A DNA stretch of 64,000 nucleotides from Isoalcanivorax indicus. Lineage in GTDB: Bacteria > Pseudomonadota > Gammaproteobacteria > Pseudomonadales > Alcanivoracaceae. How positions within the stretch are numbered: position 1 is the first letter of the stretch; the number at the start of each line of letters is the position of its first letter. The stretch is taken from the NCBI RefSeq assembly GCF_003259185.1, contig NZ_QGMP01000001.1, positions 496,001-560,000 on the forward strand, given 5' to 3'. Of this stretch, positions 1-7,016 are shown one piece after another. The translations under genes and the position numbers were made by a program. The notes under the pieces are model-generated. The model worked only from the letters and a program-made list of their open reading frames with translations. It searched no databases and was not told where the DNA came from.

Positions 1-796
1 GCCGTACTTCGCTGACCAGGCGCCGGGGTGACAGGCAGCCCAGTGCCAGCCAGGGGGAAAGCTTCGAAGAGTAATCCGCGCCCAGCAGGCCATTGCGGGT
101 CTGCTTGTAATCACGGAGGGCTTCACTGTCCCATAAATAATGCCGCAAGCGAGCGCGCCCGGCCTGTTCGCCGCCCTGAAAGTGGAAGGCAGCGCGCGGA
201 TCAAGGTCTGCGGTGGGCCGTTCGGGTAATCCCTGATCGAAAGCGCTGGCTGTGGCCGGAATCGGCGGCAGCTTTTCGGGCGCCAGCAGTGGCGGGTCCA
301 TGTCGACGTTTTCTTCGACGCTTTTGCGAAAACGGGTAAAGGTGCCCGGCAAGCGCGCCAGAGGAAACGGTAACTGGGCGCGTCGGAACAGGCCGTCGTT
401 TTCCACCTCATCGACAGGCAGATGGCCCATCGCCTGACGCACGGCTTCGACCTGCGCCGCTTCTTCTGTGCCGGGTTGCTGTGTGGTGACCAGGCGCCGG
501 GCGCCGGTCGCGTCGGCCAGACGCGGCAAGGCCTGTTCCGGGGGCTCGTTCACCACAACCAGGTCGCTGCCGCAGGCGCGCAAAGCCGAGCGAAGATCAT
601 GCAGTGCTTCAAGCAGAAAGCGGCGCCGGTGTGCTCCGCACCGTGCCAGCGATACGCCTGTGTCGTACAGCGGTCCGGTATCGGTCACAGGCGTCAGGCA
701 ATACACCGGAATCACCGGGCCGTCTGCACACGCCCGCCACAGCGCCGGATGATCATCCAGGCGCAGATCCTGACGGAACCACAGCAGTGTGGTCAT
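1..796 (-). CDS. DASH-type cryptochrome/deoxyribodipyrimidine photolyase (5' part, runs off the left edge)
   Basis: Blue-light flavoprotein expected to repair cyclobutane pyrimidine dimers with FAD and an antenna folate. The minus-strand frame begins MTTLLWFRQDLRLDDHPALW, the classic N-terminus of the photolyase alpha/beta domain (LWFRxDLRxxDxxAL). About 265 residues are visible. Near the truncated end the frame reads YSSKLSPWLALGCLSP, the FAD-domain entry motif typical of the cryptochrome-DASH branch rather than class I CPD photolyases. The C-terminal half lies outside the window. The ATG overlaps the stop of the DUF2256 gene in an ATGA junction, so it is the last gene of an SDR - DUF2256 - photolyase operon. 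The family is secure; the DASH subtype is inferred from one motif. Confidence 0.88.
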   Translation of the reverse strand, partial: MTTLLWFRQDLRLDDHPALWRACADGPVIPVYCLTPVTDTGPLYDTGVSLARCGAHRRRFLLEALHDLRSALRACGSDLVVVNEPPEQALPRLADATGARRLVTTQQPGTEEAAQVEAVRQAMGHLPVDEVENDGLFRRAQLPFPLARLPGTFTRFRKSVEENVDMDPPLLAPEKLPPIPATASAFDQGLPERPTADLDPRAAFHFQGGEQAGRARLRHYLWDSEALRDYKQTRNGLLGADYSSKLSPWLALGCLSPRRLVSEVR

Positions 797-939
797 GAGG
801 GGCTGCCTCTTCGGTTGCGGCGGCAGCGCTCGGAGCAGTAGCGCACCTCGTCCCAGACGGCGGCCCATTTGCGGCGCCAGGTAAAGGGCTTGCCACATAC
901 CGCGCAGGTGCGTGTGGGCAGGTCGCCCTTGCGGCGCAT
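793..939 (-). CDS. DUF2256 small zinc-ribbon-like protein
   Basis: A 48-residue basic protein starting MRRKGDLPTRTCAVCGKPF, with two cysteine pairs (CAVC near residues 12-15 and CSERC near 35-39) and WRRKWAAVWDEVRYC between them. This is the DUF2256 signature, a probable four-cysteine zinc ribbon. Its start overlaps the stop of the upstream SDR gene and its stop overlaps the photolyase start, so the three genes are translationally coupled. DUF2256 genes often sit beside photolyase/cryptochrome genes, which suggests a role linked to DNA repair or light response, but the function is unknown. Confidence 0.85.
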   Translation of the reverse strand: MRRKGDLPTRTCAVCGKPFTWRRKWAAVWDEVRYCSERCRRNRRGSPS

Positions 940-1724
940 CACCATGGGATGTCCTGGCCGTCCCAGGCCATGAACCGGCCCGAGTCCCGGGGGGTTGCCG
1001 TCATCATGTGCCGCAGCAGGCGTTCGGCGACGAAGTCGGGCTCGAACAGCTTGTCTTCCGGCACGTTTTTCTGGAAGGGACGTGACAGCCTGGTATTGGT
1101 GGTGCCCGGATGTAACGCCAGGACCACCAGTTGCGGCGCGCGGCGGCGCATCTCGATCGCAAAGGTGCGCGTGAACTGGTTCAGTGCGGCCTTGCTGGCC
1201 CGGTAGGTGTACCAGCCGCCCATATGATTGTCGCTGATGCTGCCCACGCGGGCGGACACGCTGGCGAACACCGCCGCCTGGTCATGCATCAGCAGCGGGG
1301 CGAAGTGTCGGGCCATCAGCATCGGGCCGAAGGTGTTGACGCGAAATACGGCCTCCAGCGCCGCGCTGCTGAGCTGCTCCACGCGCTTCTCCGGGCGCAG
1401 GCGCAAGGCGGGCTCGTGCAGCAGACCGGCGCAGTTGATCAGGCCGTGCAGGGCGGCGTGCTGGCTGCGCACCTCGTTGGCCGCCCGGGCCACGTCGTCT
1501 TCGCGGGTCACGTCCAGTGGCAAACAGGTCAGTTTACCCGGGTGCTGGTTTGTCAGGGCCGCGAGTGCTTCGCTGCGCTCCGGTTGCCGGCTGGTGGCGT
1601 ATACGTGCGCCACGGTCTTGACCTGCAACAAGCGCGCAGCCAGGGCCAGGCCTATGCCTCGGCTGGCCCCCTGAACCAGTACGATCTGGTGTGCCGGGGC
1701 AGGTCTGCCCGCAGAGGAAGTCAT
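939..1724 (-). CDS. SDR family oxidoreductase (CsgA/C-factor-like)
   Basis: Short-chain dehydrogenase/reductase of 261 residues. The Rossmann nucleotide motif GASRGIG lies at about residues 19-25, the NCAG-type strand-4 motif at about 97-100, and the catalytic YxxxK appears as YRASK. The low-complexity N-terminus (TSSAGRPAPAH) is probably not structured. It is the first gene of a coupled operon with DUF2256 and a DASH-type photolyase. Related SDRs beside photolyase genes are often annotated as C-factor-like, but the substrate is not predictable. The start is the ATG ten codons before the first beta strand; no other in-frame start gives a complete Rossmann fold. Confidence 0.85.
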   Translation of the reverse strand: MTSSAGRPAPAHQIVLVQGASRGIGLALAARLLQVKTVAHVYATSRQPERSEALAALTNQHPGKLTCLPLDVTREDDVARAANEVRSQHAALHGLINCAGLLHEPALRLRPEKRVEQLSSAALEAVFRVNTFGPMLMARHFAPLLMHDQAAVFASVSARVGSISDNHMGGWYTYRASKAALNQFTRTFAIEMRRRAPQLVVLALHPGTTNTRLSRPFQKNVPEDKLFEPDFVAERLLRHMMTATPRDSGRFMAWDGQDIPW

Positions 1725-1793
1725 CGCTATGCCCGTGTCGCTGTCCAGTAGGGCAAGCGTGCGCGCGGGCTGGCGAAAAAGGCGTGAAGCGGG

Positions 1794-2852
1794 CTACAGG
1801 GTGTCGGTCAGCAGAATCCCCAGACTCACCCGGTTCTGGTAGTCGTCATAGTTGATCAGTGAGTCGCCGTAACCGCTGAACACCTGGAAGATGCCCTTGA
1901 AGCGGCTGGTCAGCGGGAAGGTGTAATCCAGCTGCACAGCGCCCTTGTTGTCCCCCCGGCGCAGATTGTTGCGCACCATGATTTCGGCCACCTGATTGCC
2001 AAACGGGCGGGCAATGGTCAGATCGAAATTACCCATGTACTTCTCGATGTCGGGGTTGTCGTCACCGCGTGGCGAGTCCGGGGCGGGCTTGCTGCTCTCT
2101 GGCAGCCGGTACCAGGTACGCAGGCCCATGTAGAATTCGCCCGAGCGCGCAACGTAGCTGGCGAAAAGGCGGTCCCAGCCACGCGACGTCGGCACGTCGC
2201 GGCCATTGGACTGGTGGATGAAGCCGAAGGCGATCAGTTCCGAGTCCAGCGGGCCCAGCTGCCAATCCACGGCGCGAGACACAAAGAGCTCCGGGGCATA
2301 GTTGGTTTCCCGGAAGGGGCGCGACTGTTCCTTGTTGTAGGCCTGGAAGAAGCTGGTCTGGGTATAGGCAAAATAGACGTTGTAGAAGTTGAACACCTCG
2401 GTGGCCAGGGGCACCTTGATGGACAACTGGAACTTCACTTCCAGCGAATCCAGATTGTCATCGCTCTTGTCCGGGTCATTCCATTCCGGGTTGGACCAGT
2501 AACTGGCCGGCATGATGTAGTTGCGCCGGTGCGGCGTCATCACAAAGGGATTGAACTGGGAGGATTCCTCCAGGGCCAGACGCGCGCGCAAGGCATCGAC
2601 ATTGCGCTGGCGGTTGTCCGGGCCCCCGTTTTCACACCAGGCCCGCACCTCACTGGCGGTCATCTCCGCCGGGGCGTCGCGCAGTGCGCGCGCCAGGCAA
2701 GCCTGCAGGTCACCGCCCCGGGTGGTACGTGCTGCCGGGGCGTCGTCCTGGTCGTCCGGGGCAGGGGCCAGCAGGATCTGGGCATGGCTGGCCAGTGGCA
2801 GGATCAGGCTCACGGCAAGAGCCAGAGTCGGCAGCAGGCGGGGCAGGTACAT
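1794..2852 (-). CDS. pldA: outer membrane phospholipase A (OMPLA)
   Basis: Calcium-dependent outer-membrane phospholipase A1 that removes misplaced phospholipids from the outer leaflet. The 352-residue precursor has a signal peptide ending around SHA-Q (residue 24), a variable N-terminal region of about 75 residues with paired cysteines, then a 12-strand barrel. The catalytic motif FIHQSNGR contains His213 and Ser215. The third member of the triad, Asn in the E. coli enzyme, aligns with Asp227 (GWDRLF). The C-terminal strands (YGDSLINYDDYQNRVSLGI) match the family closely, with terminal residue Leu instead of Phe. It is a single gene; the next gene upstream on the same strand is the Trm112-like gene, 45 bp away. 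Confidence 0.92.
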   Translation of the reverse strand: MYLPRLLPTLALAVSLILPLASHAQILLAPAPDDQDDAPAARTTRGGDLQACLARALRDAPAEMTASEVRAWCENGGPDNRQRNVDALRARLALEESSQFNPFVMTPHRRNYIMPASYWSNPEWNDPDKSDDNLDSLEVKFQLSIKVPLATEVFNFYNVYFAYTQTSFFQAYNKEQSRPFRETNYAPELFVSRAVDWQLGPLDSELIAFGFIHQSNGRDVPTSRGWDRLFASYVARSGEFYMGLRTWYRLPESSKPAPDSPRGDDNPDIEKYMGNFDLTIARPFGNQVAEIMVRNNLRRGDNKGAVQLDYTFPLTSRFKGIFQVFSGYGDSLINYDDYQNRVSLGILLTDTL

Positions 2853-2897
2853 GGCAACTCCGTGTCGCAGGGCGTTTGCAGGGTGGATTCGCGAGCC

Positions 2898-3086
2898 TCA
2901 GAGCTTACGCAGTTCCTCGTCACTCAGGGTTCGGGCTTCTTCTTCCAGCAAAACGGGGATGCCATCACGCACCGGGTAAGCCAGGCCGCTGGCCTTGCAT
3001 TGAAGCTCACAGGTGGTTTCGATCCAGAGCAGAGGGGTCTTGCTGACCGGGCACACCAGAATATCGAGCAGTTCTCTGTCCAGCAT
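2898..3086 (-). CDS. Trm112/YcaR family zinc-ribbon-like protein
   Basis: A 62-residue protein [19 protein letters not shown]... ending LSDEELRKL. It matches the Trm112/YcaR family ([14 protein letters not shown], [19 protein letters not shown]). In eukaryotes and archaea Trm112 activates methyltransferases; in Gammaproteobacteria the homologue usually sits between lpxK and kdsB. Here it is away from those genes, upstream of pldA on the same strand. Only one Cys of the usual pair is obvious in the N-terminal knuckle, as in many proteobacterial members. Its promoter region is shared with the divergent acyl-CoA dehydrogenase. Confidence 0.87.
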   Translation of the reverse strand: MLDRELLDILVCPVSKTPLLWIETTCELQCKASGLAYPVRDGIPVLLEEEARTLSDEELRKL

Positions 3087-3171
3087 AGTCAGGTCCTTCA
3101 GGGCCGGCTCGTCACCGGCTGTTCACCGTGGTGCGGGAAGTATACGCCAGTTACCGGGTAAACGTTGGTTT

Positions 3172-3203
3172 CAAACGCTTGTTTGACTGCCGGGTCACAA
3201 ATA
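3172..3203. promoter_or_regulatory. PsrA/FadR-like operator plus conserved promoter block upstream of acyl-CoA dehydrogenase 1
   Basis: CAAAC-GCTT-GTTTG (3172-3185) is a perfect inverted repeat fitting the fatty-acid-responsive TetR regulator PsrA box known in Pseudomonas (G/CAAAC-N2-4-GTTTG/C). Six bases later comes GGGTCACAAATA (3192-3203). The same two elements with the same spacing occur before the second dehydrogenase (6918-6949), so the block is conserved between paralogues. The binding protein is inferred; no psrA gene lies in this window. Confidence 0.65.
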
Positions 3204-3335
3204 CTGGTGGGAGCAAGCAGGGCACGGCGCTACCATTGTGCCCCACCACGGACTGGTCGTTTTTTATACGCGTGCCGCCTTGCAGGCGGACCAGCCACTG
3301 AATCGATTTGCAAAGAGAATTTCTCGGAGGTCGAG

Positions 3336-5132
3336 ATGCCGGATTACAAAGCCCCCGTGCGCGATATGCGCTTCGTTCTGCATGAGCTGCTGAAGCTGGA
3401 TGACCACTATGCCGCGCTGGGCCTGGATGAGGTCAACGGCGAGCTGATTGACGCGTTTCTGGAAGAAGGCGCCAAGTTTGCCGCCAATGAACTGTCGCCG
3501 CTGAACCGTTCCGGTGACGAGGAAGGATGTCACTTCGACAATGGCGTCGTGACCACGCCGAAAGGCTTCAAGGAAGCCTACAAGAAGTATGTTGAAGGTG
3601 GCTGGCCGGCCATGGGCGGCGACGTCGAGTACGGCGGCCAGGGTCTGCCGACGTCTGCGGGCATTGCCATTTCCGAAATGACCGGTACCGCCAACTGGTC
3701 CTGGAGCATGTACCCGGGCCTGTCCCACGGCGCCGTCGCCACGATCGAAGAGCACGGCACCCCGGAGCAGAAAAGCACCTACCTGCCGAAACTGATCAGC
3801 GGCGAGTGGACCGGCACCATGTGTCTGACCGAGCCGCATTGCGGGTCTGACCTGGGCACCCTGAAGACCAAGGCCGAGCCGCAGGCAGATGGCAGCTACA
3901 AGCTGACCGGCACCAAGATCTTCATCTCCGCTGGCGAGCATGACATGGCCGACAACATCGTCCACATCGTGCTGGCACGCCTGCCGGATGCCCCGGCGGG
4001 CACCAAGGGGATTTCGCTGTTCATCGTGCCGAAGTTCCTGGTCAACGGTGACGGCAGCCAGGGTGAGCGAAATGGCGTGGTCTGTGGCTCCATCGAGCAC
4101 AAGATGGGCATCAAGGCTTCTGCTACCTGCGTCATGAACTTCGATGGCGCCACCGGCTACCTGATTGGCCCGGAAAACAAGGGCCTGAACTGCATGTTCA
4201 CCTTCATGAACTTCGCCCGCCTGGGCACCGCCATCCAGGGTGTTGCCCACGCTGAGCTGGGCTTCCAGGGCGGCCTGACCTATGCCCGTGAGCGTCTGGC
4301 GATGCGTGCCCTGTCCGGCCCGAAAAATCCGGACGGCCCGGCCGACCCGATCATCGTGCATCCGGACGTGCGCCGCATGCTGATGACCATGAAGGCCTTT
4401 GCTGAAGGCGGTCGTGCGCTGGTGTATTACACCGCCGTGCTGGGTGACATTGTCAACCTGGGCAAGACCGAAGAAGACCGCAAGCAGGCCGACGACCTGA
4501 TGGCCCTGCTGACTCCGATCGCCAAGGCGTTCCTGACCGAAGTCGGTCTGGAAGCGGCCAACCACGGCGTGCAGATTTACGGTGGTCACGGCTTCATTCG
4601 TGAGTGGGGCATGGAGCAGAACGTGCGTGACGCGCGGATCTCCACCCTGTACGAAGGCACCACCGGTATCCAGGCGCTCGACCTGCTGGGCCGTAAAGTG
4701 CTGCAGACCCAGGGTGCCGCACTGCGCAACTGGACCAAGGTCATCCACAAGTTCTGTGAAGCCCAGGCGGATAACGCCGAGCTGAAGGAATTTGTCGAGC
4801 CGCTGGCACGCCTGAACAAGGAGTGGGGCGACATGACCATGGCCTTGGGTGCTCAGGCCATGCAGAACATCGAGAATGTCGGTGCTGCCTCCGTGGATTA
4901 CCTGATGTACGCGGGCTATGTGACGCTGGGTTATCTGTGGGCCGCCATGGCACAGACCGCGCAGGAGAAACTCGCTGCAGGGACGGCCGAGGAAGATTTC
5001 TACAAGGCCAAGCTGGCGACGGCGCGTTTCTACTTCAAGCGCATTCTGCCGCGTACTGCCGGGCACAAGGGCGCCATCGAGGGTGGTCTCGACTGCCTGA
5101 TGGAGCTGGATGAAGCGCACTTCGCGTTCTGA
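3336..5132 (+). CDS. acyl-CoA dehydrogenase, long FadE-type, paralogue 1
   Basis: FAD-dependent first step of fatty-acid beta-oxidation (acyl-CoA to trans-2-enoyl-CoA). The 598-residue protein is longer than the 380-residue classic enzymes and has the N-terminal extension and extra C-terminal helical domain seen in the Pseudomonas PA0506/PA0508-type dehydrogenases. Motifs: MCLTEPHCGSDL in the FAD-binding middle domain, IYGGHGFIREWGMEQ, and the catalytic-base motif LYEGTTGIQALDL. The start is the ATG preceded by GGAGG at 3326-3330; the open frame continues upstream but has no family similarity and overlaps the operator. It is a close paralogue of the gene at 7017 and is probably derepressed by long-chain acyl-CoA through the upstream palindrome. 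A strong terminator follows. Confidence 0.95.
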   Translation: MPDYKAPVRDMRFVLHELLKLDDHYAALGLDEVNGELIDAFLEEGAKFAANELSPLNRSGDEEGCHFDNGVVTTPKGFKEAYKKYVEGGWPAMGGDVEYGGQGLPTSAGIAISEMTGTANWSWSMYPGLSHGAVATIEEHGTPEQKSTYLPKLISGEWTGTMCLTEPHCGSDLGTLKTKAEPQADGSYKLTGTKIFISAGEHDMADNIVHIVLARLPDAPAGTKGISLFIVPKFLVNGDGSQGERNGVVCGSIEHKMGIKASATCVMNFDGATGYLIGPENKGLNCMFTFMNFARLGTAIQGVAHAELGFQGGLTYARERLAMRALSGPKNPDGPADPIIVHPDVRRMLMTMKAFAEGGRALVYYTAVLGDIVNLGKTEEDRKQADDLMALLTPIAKAFLTEVGLEAANHGVQIYGGHGFIREWGMEQNVRDARISTLYEGTTGIQALDLLGRKVLQTQGAALRNWTKVIHKFCEAQADNAELKEFVEPLARLNKEWGDMTMALGAQAMQNIENVGAASVDYLMYAGYVTLGYLWAAMAQTAQEKLAAGTAEEDFYKAKLATARFYFKRILPRTAGHKGAIEGGLDCLMELDEAHFAF

Positions 5133-5173
5133 TAGCTGACCTCTTGCGGGCACATCCTGTGTGCCCGCTCCCG

Positions 5174-5200
5174 AAAACCCGCCTTCTGGCGGGTTTTTTT
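5174..5200 (+). terminator. rho-independent terminator after acyl-CoA dehydrogenase 1
   Basis: Perfect 10-bp stem AAAACCCGCC / GGCGGGTTTT with loop TTCT, ending in a seven-base T run. It separates the dehydrogenase from the DUF945 gene. Confidence 0.9.
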
Positions 5201-5283
5201 ATGCGTGTAGGAAATCGCTTACAGCCTTGCGTCCCGGAGGCGGCTATATTGTCGAGCTTCTAAAAAAAGGTTTGGGGGAAACA

Positions 5284-6855
5284 ATGAAGAAAGTGCTGGT
5301 GGGGATCGTGGTCCTGGCGCTTGCCTGGGTGGGCAGCAGTTGGCTGATCGGCGCGCGGGTTGAGGCCGCCTATCGCGAATGGCTGGCCGGGCAGGAGCTG
5401 GTTCCGGGCTATGACAGTCTGCGTTTCGAGATCGTCGACTATCGTCGCTCTGTTTTTTCATCACAGGTGCGCAGCTGCCTGCAGTTCGATCCGACGCTGA
5501 TCGTGCTGCACGACTTTTCCGACATGCTCTGTGACGAGACCCGCGTGCTGCACGGGCCCTTACTGTGGACCTCTTCCGGTCCTTGGCTCGGGTTGGGCTA
5601 CAGTCGTGGCGAGCTGGATATCCAGGCGCTGCCCGAGGACGTGCGCAGCGTGATTGCCGAGTACACCAAGGGAGCCTCGCCCCTGACCGGTGAATCCTGG
5701 TGGGGGTTCGATCGCAGCCTGCGTGGCCGGGTGATGGTGCCCTCCCTGGATGCAACCGGTGATCTCGGCAGCCTCAGGTTGGGGAGCCTGGTGGTCTGGC
5801 TGGACTATGAAGACCTGGCGAAAGAGGTGGGCCGTACCCAGCTGTTGATTGATGACTTCGCGCTGGAAACCGACAGCATGGCGTTGCGGATCGAGTCACT
5901 GGATCTGCTGGTGACGGTGACGGACATGATCGAGGGGCTGTTGCCGCTGCTGACTGCGACGCTGCATGTCGAGGGTGTCGAGGCCTTTGCCGCGGCCAGG
6001 GACTGGGGGCAGGAAGACAGAGAGGTCGGGTTTGACCTGGTGTTTGAAGGCAGCAGCGAGCGCCATGGCAATCTGCTGGCGGCCGAAATGCGTCTGTGGC
6101 TCGACAATATTGTCAGTTCCGCGAACGACCTGTTGCCGATGGATGCGGCTTACACCCGCATTCGTGTGGAGGGGCTTGATACGAATGCCCTGGTGCGTTT
6201 GCAGGCCATCAGCAACGAACTGGAGGCGCTGCAGACCGACATGATGATGGCGGTGTTTGGCAGTTTCGGCGAGGCCATGGATGAGGCGGCGCCGGCACTG
6301 GACTTCGAAGCCCTGCTGGCTGATATGGAGCGCCTTACTCAGGAACGGATGCGTCTGCTGGTGGAGCGACTGCCGCAGCCTGGCCGTACGGCGTTGCATC
6401 TGGAGAGCCTGCTGGATCAGGGGGATACCCGCTTGCTGGGGCTGACCGGCACACTGGATTACCAGGGCATCAATGGCGAGAACCCGGCTCTGGAGCAGTT
6501 CGAGACCCTGTTGAGCGAGCGGGCGTTGATGCAGCTGTTTGGCCTGAATCTGTCTTTGATACTGGCCGAGGTCCTGCCGGAAGAGATGCAGGAGATGGCA
6601 CATGCTCTGGTCGAGGCCGGTGTGCTGCGCGAGGAAGCAGGCCAGTTCAGCATGACCCTGACCCTGAAAGAAGGGTTGGGGGAACTCAATGGTGAGCCGG
6701 TGACGGCGGAAGAACTGCTGGAACGGTTGCCGCAGTCCGCCGGGGCGGAAATGGGCGTCGAGGACCTGGTTGCGGCGGGTTGTTTCAACGAGTACGACGA
6801 TATCGACGACTTTCCCGACGTGTGCTGGGAATACGGTATTTATCCCGAGTTCTGA
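5284..6855 (+). CDS. DUF945/YdgA family protein
   Basis: A 523-residue protein beginning MKKVLVGIVVLALAWVGSSWLIG, one N-terminal membrane anchor, followed by ARVEAAYREWL, typical of the YdgA/DUF945 family of periplasmic or inner-membrane-anchored proteins with repeated beta-rich segments. The body is acidic and contains two cysteines near residues 66 and 81 and two more at the extreme C-terminus (GCFNEYDD, DVCWEYG). The ATG at 5284 lies just after GGGGGAAAC and was preferred to an upstream in-frame start inside the preceding terminator. The function of the family is unknown. Its position between two acyl-CoA dehydrogenase paralogues may be incidental, since a terminator lies before it and a hairpin after it. 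Confidence 0.8.
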   Translation: MKKVLVGIVVLALAWVGSSWLIGARVEAAYREWLAGQELVPGYDSLRFEIVDYRRSVFSSQVRSCLQFDPTLIVLHDFSDMLCDETRVLHGPLLWTSSGPWLGLGYSRGELDIQALPEDVRSVIAEYTKGASPLTGESWWGFDRSLRGRVMVPSLDATGDLGSLRLGSLVVWLDYEDLAKEVGRTQLLIDDFALETDSMALRIESLDLLVTVTDMIEGLLPLLTATLHVEGVEAFAAARDWGQEDREVGFDLVFEGSSERHGNLLAAEMRLWLDNIVSSANDLLPMDAAYTRIRVEGLDTNALVRLQAISNELEALQTDMMMAVFGSFGEAMDEAAPALDFEALLADMERLTQERMRLLVERLPQPGRTALHLESLLDQGDTRLLGLTGTLDYQGINGENPALEQFETLLSERALMQLFGLNLSLILAEVLPEEMQEMAHALVEAGVLREEAGQFSMTLTLKEGLGELNGEPVTAEELLERLPQSAGAEMGVEDLVAAGCFNEYDDIDDFPDVCWEYGIYPEF

Positions 6856-6876
6856 CGTCTGTCCTGCCTGTCATAT

Positions 6877-6898
6877 GAAGGGGTCTGCGGACCCCTTC
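6877..6898 (+). terminator. hairpin, probable weak terminator after the DUF945 gene
   Basis: Perfect 9-bp stem GAAGGGGTC / GACCCCTTC with loop TGCG, 22 bp after the stop codon. No T run follows, so it may act as an RNA-stabilising or partial terminator. Confidence 0.55.
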
Positions 6899-6917
6899 AC
6901 GCGTTGTTTCGCCAATT

Positions 6918-6949
6918 CAAACGACTGTATGAACGGTGGGTCACAAATA
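6918..6949. promoter_or_regulatory. PsrA-like operator plus conserved block upstream of acyl-CoA dehydrogenase 2
   Basis: CAAAC-GACT-GTATG (6918-6931) differs by one base from the perfect palindrome before paralogue 1. It is followed after six bases by the identical 12-mer GGGTCACAAATA (6938-6949). Identity of both elements and spacing shows a shared control region. Confidence 0.6.
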
Positions 6950-7016
6950 GCCCTGTCACCGGGGTGCTGACCTGCTTAAAATTTGCGCCCCCGGCCAGAA
7001 CTGTGGAGAAGTGCAC

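Noticed and set aside
3165-3335. Longer N-terminus for acyl-CoA dehydrogenase 1
   Set aside because: The extension would cover the operator and has no similarity to paralogue 2. GGAGG sits before the ATG at 3336.
3264-5153. Open frame of over 600 codons on the strand opposite acyl-CoA dehydrogenase 1
   Set aside because: It mirrors the codon periodicity of a GC-rich real gene, has no family motifs, and the opposite frame is a full-length dehydrogenase.
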